Of a DNA stretch of 41,640 nucleotides, positions 31,900 through 39,753 are shown in pieces. The number at the start of each line of letters is the position of its first letter. The stretch's first letter is position 1. The notes beneath the pieces were generated by a model that did not search any database, had not been told where the DNA came from, and saw only the letters and a program-made list of their open reading frames with translations. Both the position numbers and the translations under genes were made by a program. Source of the DNA: Myxococcales bacterium (GTDB lineage Bacteria; Myxococcota_A; Polyangia; Fen-1088); contig PMJO01000125.1 in assembly GCA_003158455.1 (NCBI GenBank), positions 1-41,640 of the forward strand. The letters are read 5' to 3'.

Positions 31900-33333
31900 C
31901 TACTTCTGGGCGAAGCAGCGTGGGTCTGGCGCGATGGCCTTGGTTGGAACAGCGGTGCCCGCGAAGCTGAAGAAGGTGAAGATGCCGGCATCGGCGCCCA
32001 CCACCAAAAGGTGGGCGTCCCTGCCTTTCGCACAAATGGGGCTGCTGTTGTTGAACTCCAGCTCAGCCAGGCCGATGCCAAAAAACTCCGTCTTGGAAAT
32101 TGGGTTGCTATCGTTGACAACCGCGATCGCATTGCTGTTGACGACGACCGGATTGCCGGCGGCGTCGAGCGTGTAGTCGAGCTTGTACATAGATACCTGG
32201 CCGGCCGCTTTCGTGCTGCCGACGTCGGCCTGCAAGGCGGTGACGGCAAGCTCTTTGTTCCCGTCACCGTCGACGTCGACCAGAGCCACCCTTTGTCCGA
32301 ACTGGGAAGCAGCGTCGCCGGAGAACACCAACATCTTGGGTGGCGTGAGGTTGAAGGGGCTGAGAAAAAGATAGGCTCGATCCGGCGGGGCGCCCACCAC
32401 TAGCTCGGCTTTGCCATCCCCGTTCAGGTCCGGCACTGCCGCCAGCGCCGTGCCGAATCCAGGCGAGGCGCCGCCCGGAACGGACAGCTCGATCGGGCAT
32501 GACAGCGCGGCGGCACCCGAGGCGTACTGCAGAATGACCACTCGTCCGGGTCCGGTCGCATCCTGGTTTGGCAGTCCGACTGCGATTTCCTGTTTGCCGC
32601 CGCCGTCGCCGTCGGGCAGAAAATCCGCGACCGCGAGCGACCGGTGGGAATCCGAGGGCGTCGGCAAGGCGACCGTGCAACTCGAGGCCGAGATCACTTC
32701 GCCGCTGGGGAAGCCCAGCACGTGAACCCCTCGGTCGGAGAGCGCAATCACCTCATCGGCCGCCGCCTGGGTCACGCGTCCGGGCGCAACCGCCAAGCCA
32801 AAGTGGGTTTCAGCGGACAATCCGAAACGCGGCGATTGGCCGGCAGTCTCGAAATCTGGGTTGCCACCGGCATCCACTCCCAGCTTGAGGAATGCAACCG
32901 CCCCTTGCCCAGGCGAAGTAGCAACGTTCGGCATGCCGAGGACGACGGTGCCTGCCGGGGTCGGAGCGCTCAGCCAAGCCGCACTGGAAATGCCCTCCTG
33001 GCTGGAGTCCTGGATGGAACCAAGGCCCAGCTTTTCCAGATCCTCGCTCGCGGCGGCCTTGACCTGGGCTTTGCCGTTGCCGTCGAAATCCGCCACTGCC
33101 AGGCCTGGCGCGTGAGTCGCCGCGAACAACAGACGCGCCGCCATTTTGGGCCTGTCCACGGGTGGAAGCATGGGCAGAAGGGTTCGGCCAACGTCCGCGC
33201 CAAGGCTCGACTCGAACCCGCTGGGAGCGCCAACGACCTGCACCGGCGCCCGGTCGAGCGCACTACCGAATTCGCCAGGATCGCAACCGCCCGCGAGCGC
33301 CAGGGCAGAGAATGCAAATAGTGTCCGTCGCAT
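31900..33333 (-). CDS. FG-GAP repeat lipoprotein
   Basis: The protein has 477 residues. A signal peptide with lipobox LAGGC is followed by a beta-propeller of FG-GAP/VCBS repeats with calcium-type loops: LAVADFDGNGKAQVK, AVPDLNGDGKAELVVGAPPD, ALVDVDGDGNKELAVTALQAD. Such integrin-like propellers bind ligands or partner proteins at the cell surface. ATG 33333 follows the stop of the PEGA gene with a single base between (TAGGATG), so translation is coupled, and GGGGAGG lies upstream. It is probably a surface partner of the PEGA protein. Confidence 0.85.
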   Translation of the reverse strand: MRRTLFAFSALALAGGCDPGEFGSALDRAPVQVVGAPSGFESSLGADVGRTLLPMLPPVDRPKMAARLLFAATHAPGLAVADFDGNGKAQVKAAASEDLEKLGLGSIQDSSQEGISSAAWLSAPTPAGTVVLGMPNVATSPGQGAVAFLKLGVDAGGNPDFETAGQSPRFGLSAETHFGLAVAPGRVTQAAADEVIALSDRGVHVLGFPSGEVISASSCTVALPTPSDSHRSLAVADFLPDGDGGGKQEIAVGLPNQDATGPGRVVILQYASGAAALSCPIELSVPGGASPGFGTALAAVPDLNGDGKAELVVGAPPDRAYLFLSPFNLTPPKMLVFSGDAASQFGQRVALVDVDGDGNKELAVTALQADVGSTKAAGQVSMYKLDYTLDAAGNPVVVNSNAIAVVNDSNPISKTEFFGIGLAELEFNNSSPICAKGRDAHLLVVGADAGIFTFFSFAGTAVPTKAIAPDPRCFAQK

Positions 33334-33334
33334 C

Positions 33335-34804
33335 CTAGAACCTCCCCGTGGCGGCAAGTCCCGCGCCGCCTGGCAATCCGATGGGCACCAGGCCTACTTG
33401 CTTCGGCTCGGGTCCGGCCAGGTTGATCTTTCTTAGGTTTGCCGTGCTGGGCGGCCCAGATTCGAAGAAGTTCCATACCGACAGAAGCCCGGTCAGCGCC
33501 CCCACCCCGAACAGCACATCAGCGCCGACGTAGTAGCGCATGCCGGTCACTTTGCGCGGATCGTTGCTGTTGGTGAGCTTGGCAGGGTTGGCCATGTCGC
33601 TATTGATCTGGTCCTTGATCTCCATGCCCTTCACGCCCAGGTAGATGCCGCCGCCAAACGACAGGGCCGAGAGAACCGCATAGGTCCATGCCTTCCGCCT
33701 AGGGGGCTTGGGCGAGAACTGCAGGTCCATAGTCGTTTCCTCCGCGCGATCGGCCACTAGCTTGCCTTTGTAGGCTTCCATTCCGTCCTTCTCGACCACG
33801 ATTTGATGTTCGCCCGGTTTGATCTGCTGCTCGCAGGGCATGGCGCAAGCGAGAGTTCCGTCGACCACGAGACGCGCACCCTGACTATCCGAACCACCGG
33901 CCTTGAGCACGGCGAACTCGACCGTCGCAAGCGTGATTGTGTGCGTGGTTGCGGTGCCCGGCTCGACGGTGATTTCCTTCTGACCGGGCTGGTAGCCGGA
34001 CCTGGCTACCCACAAGGTGTGCTTGCCCGGCTTCAGGTGTCCGGTGTACGGCGTCTTGCCGATGGCGCCGATGTCCTGTCGATCAATGAACACGTCGGCG
34101 CCGGGCACGTTGGAGATGACCTCGATCCAGCCGAGGAAGTGCTGTTCGGACAGCGCGATGTAGATCTCCACCACCTTGTCGGTGCGAGGCGTGATCTCGC
34201 GCTCTTCCGGTTTGAACCCCTGGGCTTCGAAGAGCAGCTTCACCGGTTTCGGCTCCAGTGAGCCCTGCCACGGGGTGGTGGCGAACGTCCCTTTGGACTT
34301 ATCATTGAGGTAGATGGTGGCGCCCGCCGGCTTGGAATCGATGATCACCAAACCCTTGGTCGCGAGAGTCGGCAGCACCGCCACAGGCGCGGGCGCCTTC
34401 TCTGTGGTTCCGGTTGTCGGGGGCGGTGGCGCCAGCAGCGCCTTCAGGCTCTCAAGTCTGGTCTTGACCTCGGCGGCATCGCGGGCTTGCGGATCCTTGT
34501 CGAGGTAGCGCTGGAACATGTCGATAGCACGGTCCAGCTTCTTCGCCTTCTCGAACGCGACCGCTGCGTTGAAGAGGAATGAGCTGAACGGCTTCTTGTC
34601 GTAGGCTTCAAGGAACTTCGCCGCTGCATCGTCCCACAGCTCGCGCAAGTAGAGGACTTGGGCCTCCTCAAATTGAGCCTTGGCTGCCTGTAGCTCGGGG
34701 TCTGCAGTGCTCTGCTCCTGCGCCCGCGCCCCGCGCTCCGGAGCGCCTGCCATAGCACCCAGGCAGAAGGCCACAAATAGGGCTAGCTTCAGCAAGCGTT
34801 TCAT
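33335..34804 (-). CDS. TPR and PEGA-repeat membrane protein
   Basis: The protein has 489 residues. A signal peptide (1-28) is followed by a TPR-like helical part (about 35-120: AQFEEAQVLYLRELWDDAAA, AFEKAKKLDRAIDMFQRYLD). Three PEGA-type beta domains span about 150-215, 225-292 and 308-350 (GLVIIDSKPAGATIYLND, GWIEVISNVPGADVFIDRQD, ARLVVDGTLACAMPC). Two membrane segments (about 371-393 and 424-446) and an Ala/Gly-rich tail end the protein. PEGA domains occur in cell-surface and S-layer-associated proteins. It has no enzymatic motif. ATG 34804 was chosen over longer starts because it precedes the signal peptide. It is the first of a two-gene unit with the FG-GAP lipoprotein and diverges from the glycosyltransferase gene by 49 nt. 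Confidence 0.85.
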   Translation of the reverse strand: MKRLLKLALFVAFCLGAMAGAPERGARAQEQSTADPELQAAKAQFEEAQVLYLRELWDDAAAKFLEAYDKKPFSSFLFNAAVAFEKAKKLDRAIDMFQRYLDKDPQARDAAEVKTRLESLKALLAPPPPTTGTTEKAPAPVAVLPTLATKGLVIIDSKPAGATIYLNDKSKGTFATTPWQGSLEPKPVKLLFEAQGFKPEEREITPRTDKVVEIYIALSEQHFLGWIEVISNVPGADVFIDRQDIGAIGKTPYTGHLKPGKHTLWVARSGYQPGQKEITVEPGTATTHTITLATVEFAVLKAGGSDSQGARLVVDGTLACAMPCEQQIKPGEHQIVVEKDGMEAYKGKLVADRAEETTMDLQFSPKPPRRKAWTYAVLSALSFGGGIYLGVKGMEIKDQINSDMANPAKLTNSNDPRKVTGMRYYVGADVLFGVGALTGLLSVWNFFESGPPSTANLRKINLAGPEPKQVGLVPIGLPGGAGLAATGRF

Positions 34805-34853
34805 GGTTATCCATGATTGCGCCATTAGCCAGAGACGATCAAGATCGGACGCG

Positions 34854-35897
34854 ATGCGAGTCGTTTTTTTCCTGCAAGGCCAGCGCGTCCCAGCGGCACG
34901 ATTTCGTGGGATAGCGGTGGCGCAGGCGCTGGGCGCGGCGGGCCTGGATTGCCGCCTGCGCATTCCGGTGCCCAGCGTTTACGGCGACTGGCTGCCTGGC
35001 TTTCCCGTCGGCCGGTGGCGCCAACTGCTGGTGCCCTTTGTCATTCCGGTCCGGCTGGCGCAGCTTCGCAACTTGCGGCCCGCCGATGTCGTGTTCTTCC
35101 AGCGTCCCATGGTCGAGCTGCCTACGCTGTTTCTGGAAAGACTGGCGGCGCGCGGGCGCAAGTCAGTGTTCGATTTCGACGACGCCATCTTCCTCAACCG
35201 AGGCGGGCGCGAGAAGTTGCGCCGCACAATCGCGCTGGTGGACCAAGTGGTGGCGGGCAACCGCTTCCTCGCCGAAACCGCGGAGGCACCGGAGAAGACC
35301 ACCATCATCCCCACTGCGGTGGACACGGATCGCTGGTCCGTGCAGCCAACCCGGGAAGCGCGTGGCCGCGAGGTCGTCGTGGGCTGGACCGGGCTGTCGT
35401 GCAACTACCGGCACCTGGCCTTGGCCTGCAAGCCCATCGCACGCGCCCTGCGCCGCACCGGCGCCCGCTTCGTGGTCATCTCCGACCGGCGGCCACCCTC
35501 GGAACTGGCCGACTTGCGGCCCAGGTTCGTACCATGGCGGGCCGAAAGCGAAATCGAGGATCTGGCTCGCCTGGACGTGGGCGTGATGCCGCTGCCCGAC
35601 GGGCCCTACGAGCGGGGCAAGTGCGCCTTCAAGCTCATTCAGTACATGGCGTTGGGTCGGCCTGCTCTGGCCTCGCCGGTAGGCACCAACTGCGAGGTGG
35701 TCACCGATGCCAGCGATGGCTTCCTGCCCTGCGACCAGAATGCCTGGGAGGAAGAGCTCGTGAGCCTCATCGAGGATCCCGAGTTGCGCGCCCAGGTTGG
35801 CGGCCGCGCGCGCCAGCGGGTGCAGGCGGCGTACTCCATCGCGGCGGTGGTGCCGCGCTATCTGCAAGTCCTCCGCGGCCTCACGCCTGAGCGATGA
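34854..35897 (+). CDS. GT4-type glycosyltransferase
   Basis: The protein has 347 residues and is a cytoplasmic GT-B fold glycosyltransferase. The N-terminal part reads MRVVFFLQGQRVPAARFRGI and VFDFDDAIFLNRGGREKLRR. The C-terminal nucleotide-sugar part includes VVGWTGLSCNYRHLALACK, and KCAFKLIQYMALGRPALASP followed by VGTNCEVV, a pattern seen in GT4 enzymes of polysaccharide and glycolipid synthesis. Donor and acceptor are unknown. The ATG at 34854 is favoured over an upstream in-frame start that would overlap the neighbouring gene. It ends exactly where the PMT gene ends on the other strand. Confidence 0.85.
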   Translation: MRVVFFLQGQRVPAARFRGIAVAQALGAAGLDCRLRIPVPSVYGDWLPGFPVGRWRQLLVPFVIPVRLAQLRNLRPADVVFFQRPMVELPTLFLERLAARGRKSVFDFDDAIFLNRGGREKLRRTIALVDQVVAGNRFLAETAEAPEKTTIIPTAVDTDRWSVQPTREARGREVVVGWTGLSCNYRHLALACKPIARALRRTGARFVVISDRRPPSELADLRPRFVPWRAESEIEDLARLDVGVMPLPDGPYERGKCAFKLIQYMALGRPALASPVGTNCEVVTDASDGFLPCDQNAWEEELVSLIEDPELRAQVGGRARQRVQAAYSIAAVVPRYLQVLRGLTPER

Positions 35898-37235
35898 CTA
35901 CGGTCGCCAGGTGGGCGGGAGTAGGAGGCGATTCACCGTGTGCTCTCGTAGCGAAAACTCGCCCCAAACCGGCGCGAGGTAGATGGCCACCAGCAGCGCC
36001 AAGCCGACAAATACCAACACCGTCCTCGGCCACTTGCGCTCGGCGTAGGCCACCAACCCACCCAGCATGAGCAGGGCAAACCCATATGACGGCAAGTAGT
36101 AGTGGGTGAACGAGAACTTGTTTCGGATGATGGTCCAGGGCGCAAGCAGCGCGGCCCATCCCAACAGCAGCAGCAGGGCCGGCTTGCCCACCGGTTTGCC
36201 CACGAGAAAATCTCTCAGCCTTGCCAGGCGTGCGCGAATGCCTCCGCCCCCGGCCGTGGCGCGCGCGACAAGCTGGATGAACGACCACACCAGAAACAGG
36301 TCAACCGCAATCCAGAAGACGGGGTTGCCGACGGTGGAAGCGTAGAAACGAAATACCCCGTGCGTGGTGTTCTTGATAATGACCGGTCGGTAGAAAATGG
36401 GCCAGGTGTACCAGGACGAGTTGAGTGGATTGGTCGCGCGGTTCATCTCGACGTGACGGAGCACCAGATCCTTGACCAGATGCCATAGCGAGGCCAAGTC
36501 GGTGGGCTCGTGGGAGAGCCGGAGCGCCAGCAGCCAGACCGCAGTCTGCACCACGGGAACCACCGCGAAGATTAACAGCGACCAAAACCGCACCCGCCCA
36601 AGCAAGAGCATGGTCACGACGGCCGGAATCACGATGAAGACGCCGCTCCACTTGACCGAGGCGGCAGTCCCCGCCAAGAAAGCGGTCACCAGCACCCCGC
36701 GCCAGGTGCGCGCAGTAACAGCGGCGAGCATGCACCAGAGCAGCAGGCTGGTGAGGATTCCGTCCATCAGGCCCACGCGCGAATACGAAATGAAGAACCC
36801 GTCGGCCGCGACAAAGGCCGCTGCCATCAACCCGGCCCGCGCAGTCCGGAAGTAGGCCCGCCCGAGCCAGTAGGCCAACAGCACGGACAGGATGCCGAAG
36901 CACAAAGCAGGAAAACGCCATCCGGCGGAGTTGTATCCAAAAAGCAGGATACCCACCGACATGAACATCTTGAACAGAGGCGGATGATCGTTGCTGTCCT
37001 TGATGCCAAGCAAGTAGTTGTGGGCATTGGGGACGAAGAAAGGCTCATCAAAGGTAAAGTCAGGGGGATACCAGATGGCGCGGATGCGTAGCACGATCCC
37101 ACCCACGATCATCATGCCCAGAATGACCGTGGTTGCCCGTTCGGCCTGTGACGCCGACGCCCAGGCGGCCGTCACGCGCTGCCAGGCCGACCGCGCCGAC
37201 CGCGCGAGCTTCGCCGTGACAGCGAGCGACGTCAT
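35898..37235 (-). CDS. PMT-type (GT39) phospholipid-linked mannosyltransferase
   Basis: The protein has 445 residues and about ten membrane segments. The hallmarks of protein O-mannosyltransferases and related polyprenyl-phosphate sugar transferases are present: the catalytic acidic pair in the first periplasmic loop (PPDFTFDEPFFVPNAHNYL), SNDHPPLFKMFM (HPPL), then SYSRVGLMDGILTSLL and AASVKWSGVFIVI (the KWSG motif). It would transfer sugar from a lipid carrier in the inner membrane to a protein or glycan. ATG 37235 overlaps the stop of the preceding Pro/Ala-rich gene as ATGA, indicating translational coupling; that protein may be a partner or a substrate. Confidence 0.87.
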   Translation of the reverse strand: MTSLAVTAKLARSARSAWQRVTAAWASASQAERATTVILGMMIVGGIVLRIRAIWYPPDFTFDEPFFVPNAHNYLLGIKDSNDHPPLFKMFMSVGILLFGYNSAGWRFPALCFGILSVLLAYWLGRAYFRTARAGLMAAAFVAADGFFISYSRVGLMDGILTSLLLWCMLAAVTARTWRGVLVTAFLAGTAASVKWSGVFIVIPAVVTMLLLGRVRFWSLLIFAVVPVVQTAVWLLALRLSHEPTDLASLWHLVKDLVLRHVEMNRATNPLNSSWYTWPIFYRPVIIKNTTHGVFRFYASTVGNPVFWIAVDLFLVWSFIQLVARATAGGGGIRARLARLRDFLVGKPVGKPALLLLLGWAALLAPWTIIRNKFSFTHYYLPSYGFALLMLGGLVAYAERKWPRTVLVFVGLALLVAIYLAPVWGEFSLREHTVNRLLLPPTWRP

Positions 37236-38389
37236 TGCGGAATCACGCAATCGGTGAGGGTTCCGACCGGCATGCTTTGCTTTGCCGGATCGAACTTGCC
37301 GTTCGGCTCCCAGCGCAGAGAAACCGACTTGATCACGCCGACGACGTCGTAGTTGCATACGACGGTGAAGCGCTCGGTGGGCAGCGCCCCGCGCATGCCA
37401 GGGGAATCCCACAGACCGGCGCCCAGCAACGACTCGTTCTTCACGTTGCAGTATGGTCGCAGAATGTGGGCTTCGTCCGGTGTGGGCACGCGTGGCCGCG
37501 AATCGCCCTGGTACCCGCAGTTCAAGCCTTCCACCGTGAGATTCGACGCGCACGCCAACCGGTCGTGGTCCTCGCGAACCAAGGTCAACTCAACTAGTTG
37601 CCGGGTTCCTTTGTGCCAGCCCTGCTCGGTCTGTGCGGCCTTCTGGTCGTACTTCGCCCAAGAGAAGATCACCCACACGCCGAACCCGATTACGAACAGA
37701 GCAAGCAGCGCGCGAAGCGGAACGTCAACCTCGTTGGGCAGGTAGCGCACCACCTCCACTGGCGGAGCGGGTGGTGGGACAGGCTCAAAAGCCGGGACAG
37801 GCTCTGCGGCCGGTGCCGGTTCCGGGGCCGGCGCCGGGGCCGGTTCCGAAGCCGGGGCCGGGGGCGAAGCCGGAACCGGAACCGAGATCGGAACCGGAGC
37901 CGGAGCCGAGACCGGGGCAGACGCAGGAGCCGAAGCGGGTGCCCGAAGCCAGGCTGGAGTCGGGACCGGCGCTCGGCTGGAGCCTGGCACCGACGGAGGC
38001 GTAGGGGCTGGGACCGGCGCCGAACCAGCTGCCGGGAGAGGCGCCCGGATCGCTCCAGAAACCGAGGCCGGGGCCGGGACCGGGGCTGCGCCTGGCGGCC
38101 GGACCGAAACCGGCACCGATGCCGAGGAAGGCGCAGGGAGTGGAAGAGGCACCCGCACCGGGGCCCTAGCTGGGGCAGGCGCCGGCGGGACCGGGACAGG
38201 CGCCGCGGTCGGGGCCGGGGCCGAGACGGGCGCCGGAATCGGGGCAGGCGGCGCGACGGGTGTTGCACCCGAGGCCGGGAGCCAAGTCGGGGCTGGAGGC
38301 GAGGCGGGAACCGGGGCTGCAGCCGGAACCGGAATCGAGGCCGGCTGGCTATCGCGAGGTGGTCCCCCGTCGTTTTCCGAAGAACTCAT
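37232..38389 (-). CDS. Pro/Ala-rich single-pass membrane protein
   Basis: The protein has 385 residues. Residues about 12-205 are an almost unbroken Pro/Ala/Val/Ser low-complexity tract. One membrane segment follows (about 226-244, LLALFVIGFGVWVIFSW), then a 140-residue C-terminal domain with five Cys (RLACASNLTVEGLNCGYQ, RPYCNVKN, FTVVCNYDVV, DCVIPQ). The membrane topology is probably N-in with the Cys domain outside, where disulfides could form. It has no family I know. The gene is coupled by ATGA overlap to the PMT gene, so the two very likely act together. ATG 38389 was chosen over the longer start; the upstream residues are Arg/His-rich and unlike a protein start. The reverse strand carries a long open Arg-rich frame that is a shadow of the Pro/Ala codons. 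Confidence 0.65.
   Translation of the reverse strand: MSSSENDGGPPRDSQPASIPVPAAAPVPASPPAPTWLPASGATPVAPPAPIPAPVSAPAPTAAPVPVPPAPAPARAPVRVPLPLPAPSSASVPVSVRPPGAAPVPAPASVSGAIRAPLPAAGSAPVPAPTPPSVPGSSRAPVPTPAWLRAPASAPASAPVSAPAPVPISVPVPASPPAPASEPAPAPAPEPAPAAEPVPAFEPVPPPAPPVEVVRYLPNEVDVPLRALLALFVIGFGVWVIFSWAKYDQKAAQTEQGWHKGTRQLVELTLVREDHDRLACASNLTVEGLNCGYQGDSRPRVPTPDEAHILRPYCNVKNESLLGAGLWDSPGMRGALPTERFTVVCNYDVVGVIKSVSLRWEPNGKFDPAKQSMPVGTLTDCVIPQ
37790..38345. repeat. GC-rich low-complexity tract encoding Pro/Ala repeats
   Basis: Short, irregular GCCGG(A/G)(A/C)CCGG-type units of 6 to 18 bp repeat for about 550 bp. They encode Pro/Ala-rich peptide on the minus strand and an Arg-rich open frame on the plus strand. 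Length variation between relatives is expected. Confidence 0.7.
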
Positions 38390-38497
38390 GCGGTCAGGTT
38401 GTTCGATCTGGACCCGTCCGTCAACCGGATCCCGGTGACGGGAGTGACGGTGCACACACAGCGGCGTCGCAGGCCCTGCTCGCGGTGTCCTGCGCTT

Positions 38498-39532
38498 TCA
38501 CCAACGCGCCCGCTTGGCCAGCCCAAGCGCGTACTCGGGCCACCAGGCGCCAGCGCGGGGGCCGCGGTTGCATGTGCCGTCCGATTCGCCCGGCGGCTTG
38601 ACCCAGAAAAATGCATCCACCAGCGCATCGCCGGTGTTGTTTGTGGGCGGCGTGCCGAGCGCGCGGCCGTCGGGGTTGCACCACGCGGCCTCACCTGCAG
38701 CGCCTTGGGGTGGCCCGTTGCCATTCCGGGCTGTGTCGATGATGAAGTGCTTGCCCCCGATGCGGCTCGAAATCTCGTGGCCGTAGCGAATCAGATCCGC
38801 GGTGGCACGATAGTTCGAGGTGTTGAGGGCAAACCCGGTGGCCTCCGCGATGCATGCACGCTTCAGTCGATCGGCCATGTCCGCGGCCGGCAGCCACGCA
38901 TCGTGGCCCGCGTCGATGTACACCGCGGCGCCGGGCGTGGATTCCAGCGCATGGACGGCGTAGCAAATCATGTCCAGGCGCGCGCGCTGGTCGGCGGGCG
39001 CCAGGCACCTGTCCATCAGACCAAGCGCGTCCGGTTCCAATACCACCACGGCGCGCGTCGAACCGATGCCCTTCTTGGCGCGGTCGATCCAAGTCTTGTA
39101 GTGCTCAGGACCGGTGGCGCCGCCGCGGGAGTACTGACCACAGTCACGGTTGGGAACGTTGTACAGCACGAACACCGGCAAGGCGTCTGAGCGGGCGTGG
39201 CGGCGCACGTAGATTTCCAGGTCGTAGTCGACGCGGCCGTTCCAATCGCCGAACCATGCCGCCGACGGCTGCGAAGCGATCTTGTCCATGGCCGCGGCAT
39301 CCTCTGGCCGCGAACTGCGCCACGCCTCAGCCTGGCGCCGAGCATTGGACAGGGGTTCAACCATGAAGCAAGCGCCCGCAAAGGGATTCTCGCCTTTCTT
39401 CCGGGCGGAAGTCACCGATTGGCAAGACGAGCCTGCCACGCCAGAGGCGGGAATGGTCTTCGCTTTGGGGGGCAGGATGCAGGTGGCGCCCGCCAGGGCA
39501 AGTAGCGCCACGTTCATCGTCGATAGTCTCAT
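38498..39532 (-). CDS. glycoside hydrolase family 6 cellulase
   Basis: The protein has 344 residues and is a secreted beta-1,4-glucanase. GH6 landmarks: VLYNVPNRDCGQYSRGG (conserved Asp), VVVLEPDALGLMD (catalytic acid Asp), YIDAGHDAWLPAADMADRLK, GFALNTSNYRAT, HFIIDTARNGNGPPQG and DAFFWVKPPGESDGTCN. An N-terminal segment, MRLSTMNVALLALAGATC, is a signal sequence with a near-lipobox, so it may be a lipoprotein. No carbohydrate-binding module is visible. It is consistent with a cellulose-degrading or biofilm-modifying myxobacterium. It is 108 nt upstream of the Pro/Ala-rich gene on the same strand. Its own upstream region holds the inverted-repeat element. Confidence 0.92.
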   Translation of the reverse strand: MRLSTMNVALLALAGATCILPPKAKTIPASGVAGSSCQSVTSARKKGENPFAGACFMVEPLSNARRQAEAWRSSRPEDAAAMDKIASQPSAAWFGDWNGRVDYDLEIYVRRHARSDALPVFVLYNVPNRDCGQYSRGGATGPEHYKTWIDRAKKGIGSTRAVVVLEPDALGLMDRCLAPADQRARLDMICYAVHALESTPGAAVYIDAGHDAWLPAADMADRLKRACIAEATGFALNTSNYRATADLIRYGHEISSRIGGKHFIIDTARNGNGPPQGAAGEAAWCNPDGRALGTPPTNNTGDALVDAFFWVKPPGESDGTCNRGPRAGAWWPEYALGLAKRARW

Positions 39533-39624
39533 GACGACGAACCTAGCAAATGTGGGCCAGCGCGCACAGCCTTGCCCTGCCTTGCCACGCGGAGCACGGT
39601 CCAATCCGTTGCTGGTTACCTATT

Positions 39625-39738
39625 CCACGCAGAGGGCACGGGGAACACTGAGATCGGATGAGAAGAGAGAATCCGGAACGCGCTGGATCTGGTCGTTCCG
39701 TTTCTCGTCAGGCTCCCTGGTCTCTGTGCCTCTGTGAG
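39625..39738. mobile_element. MITE/REP-like long imperfect inverted repeat
   Basis: About 115 nt can fold into one long imperfect hairpin. Outer arms: CACGCAGAGGGCACGGGGAA (from 39626) against CTCTGTGCCTCTGTGAG (to 39737), pairing with three single-base bulges. Middle: GATGAGAA (39657-39664) against TTCTCGTC (39702-39709). Inner: a perfect CGGAACG/CGTTCCG (39674-39680, 39694-39700) with a 13-nt loop. It lies between the cellulase start and the amt stop. The arms resemble a dispersed repeat I recall from other bacterial genomes. One copy only is visible here. Confidence 0.5.
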
Positions 39739-39753
39739 AAACAGCTAGCTCGG

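Noticed and set aside
37790-38345. Candidate CRISPR or structured repeat array
   Set aside because: Units are short, irregular and coding (Pro/Ala), with no spacers of constant length and no leader.
37598-39190. 530-residue Arg/Gly/Ser-rich plus-strand open frame
   Set aside because: It is the complement of the Pro/Ala repeat codons and overlaps the cellulase and Pro/Ala genes; its composition is an artefact.
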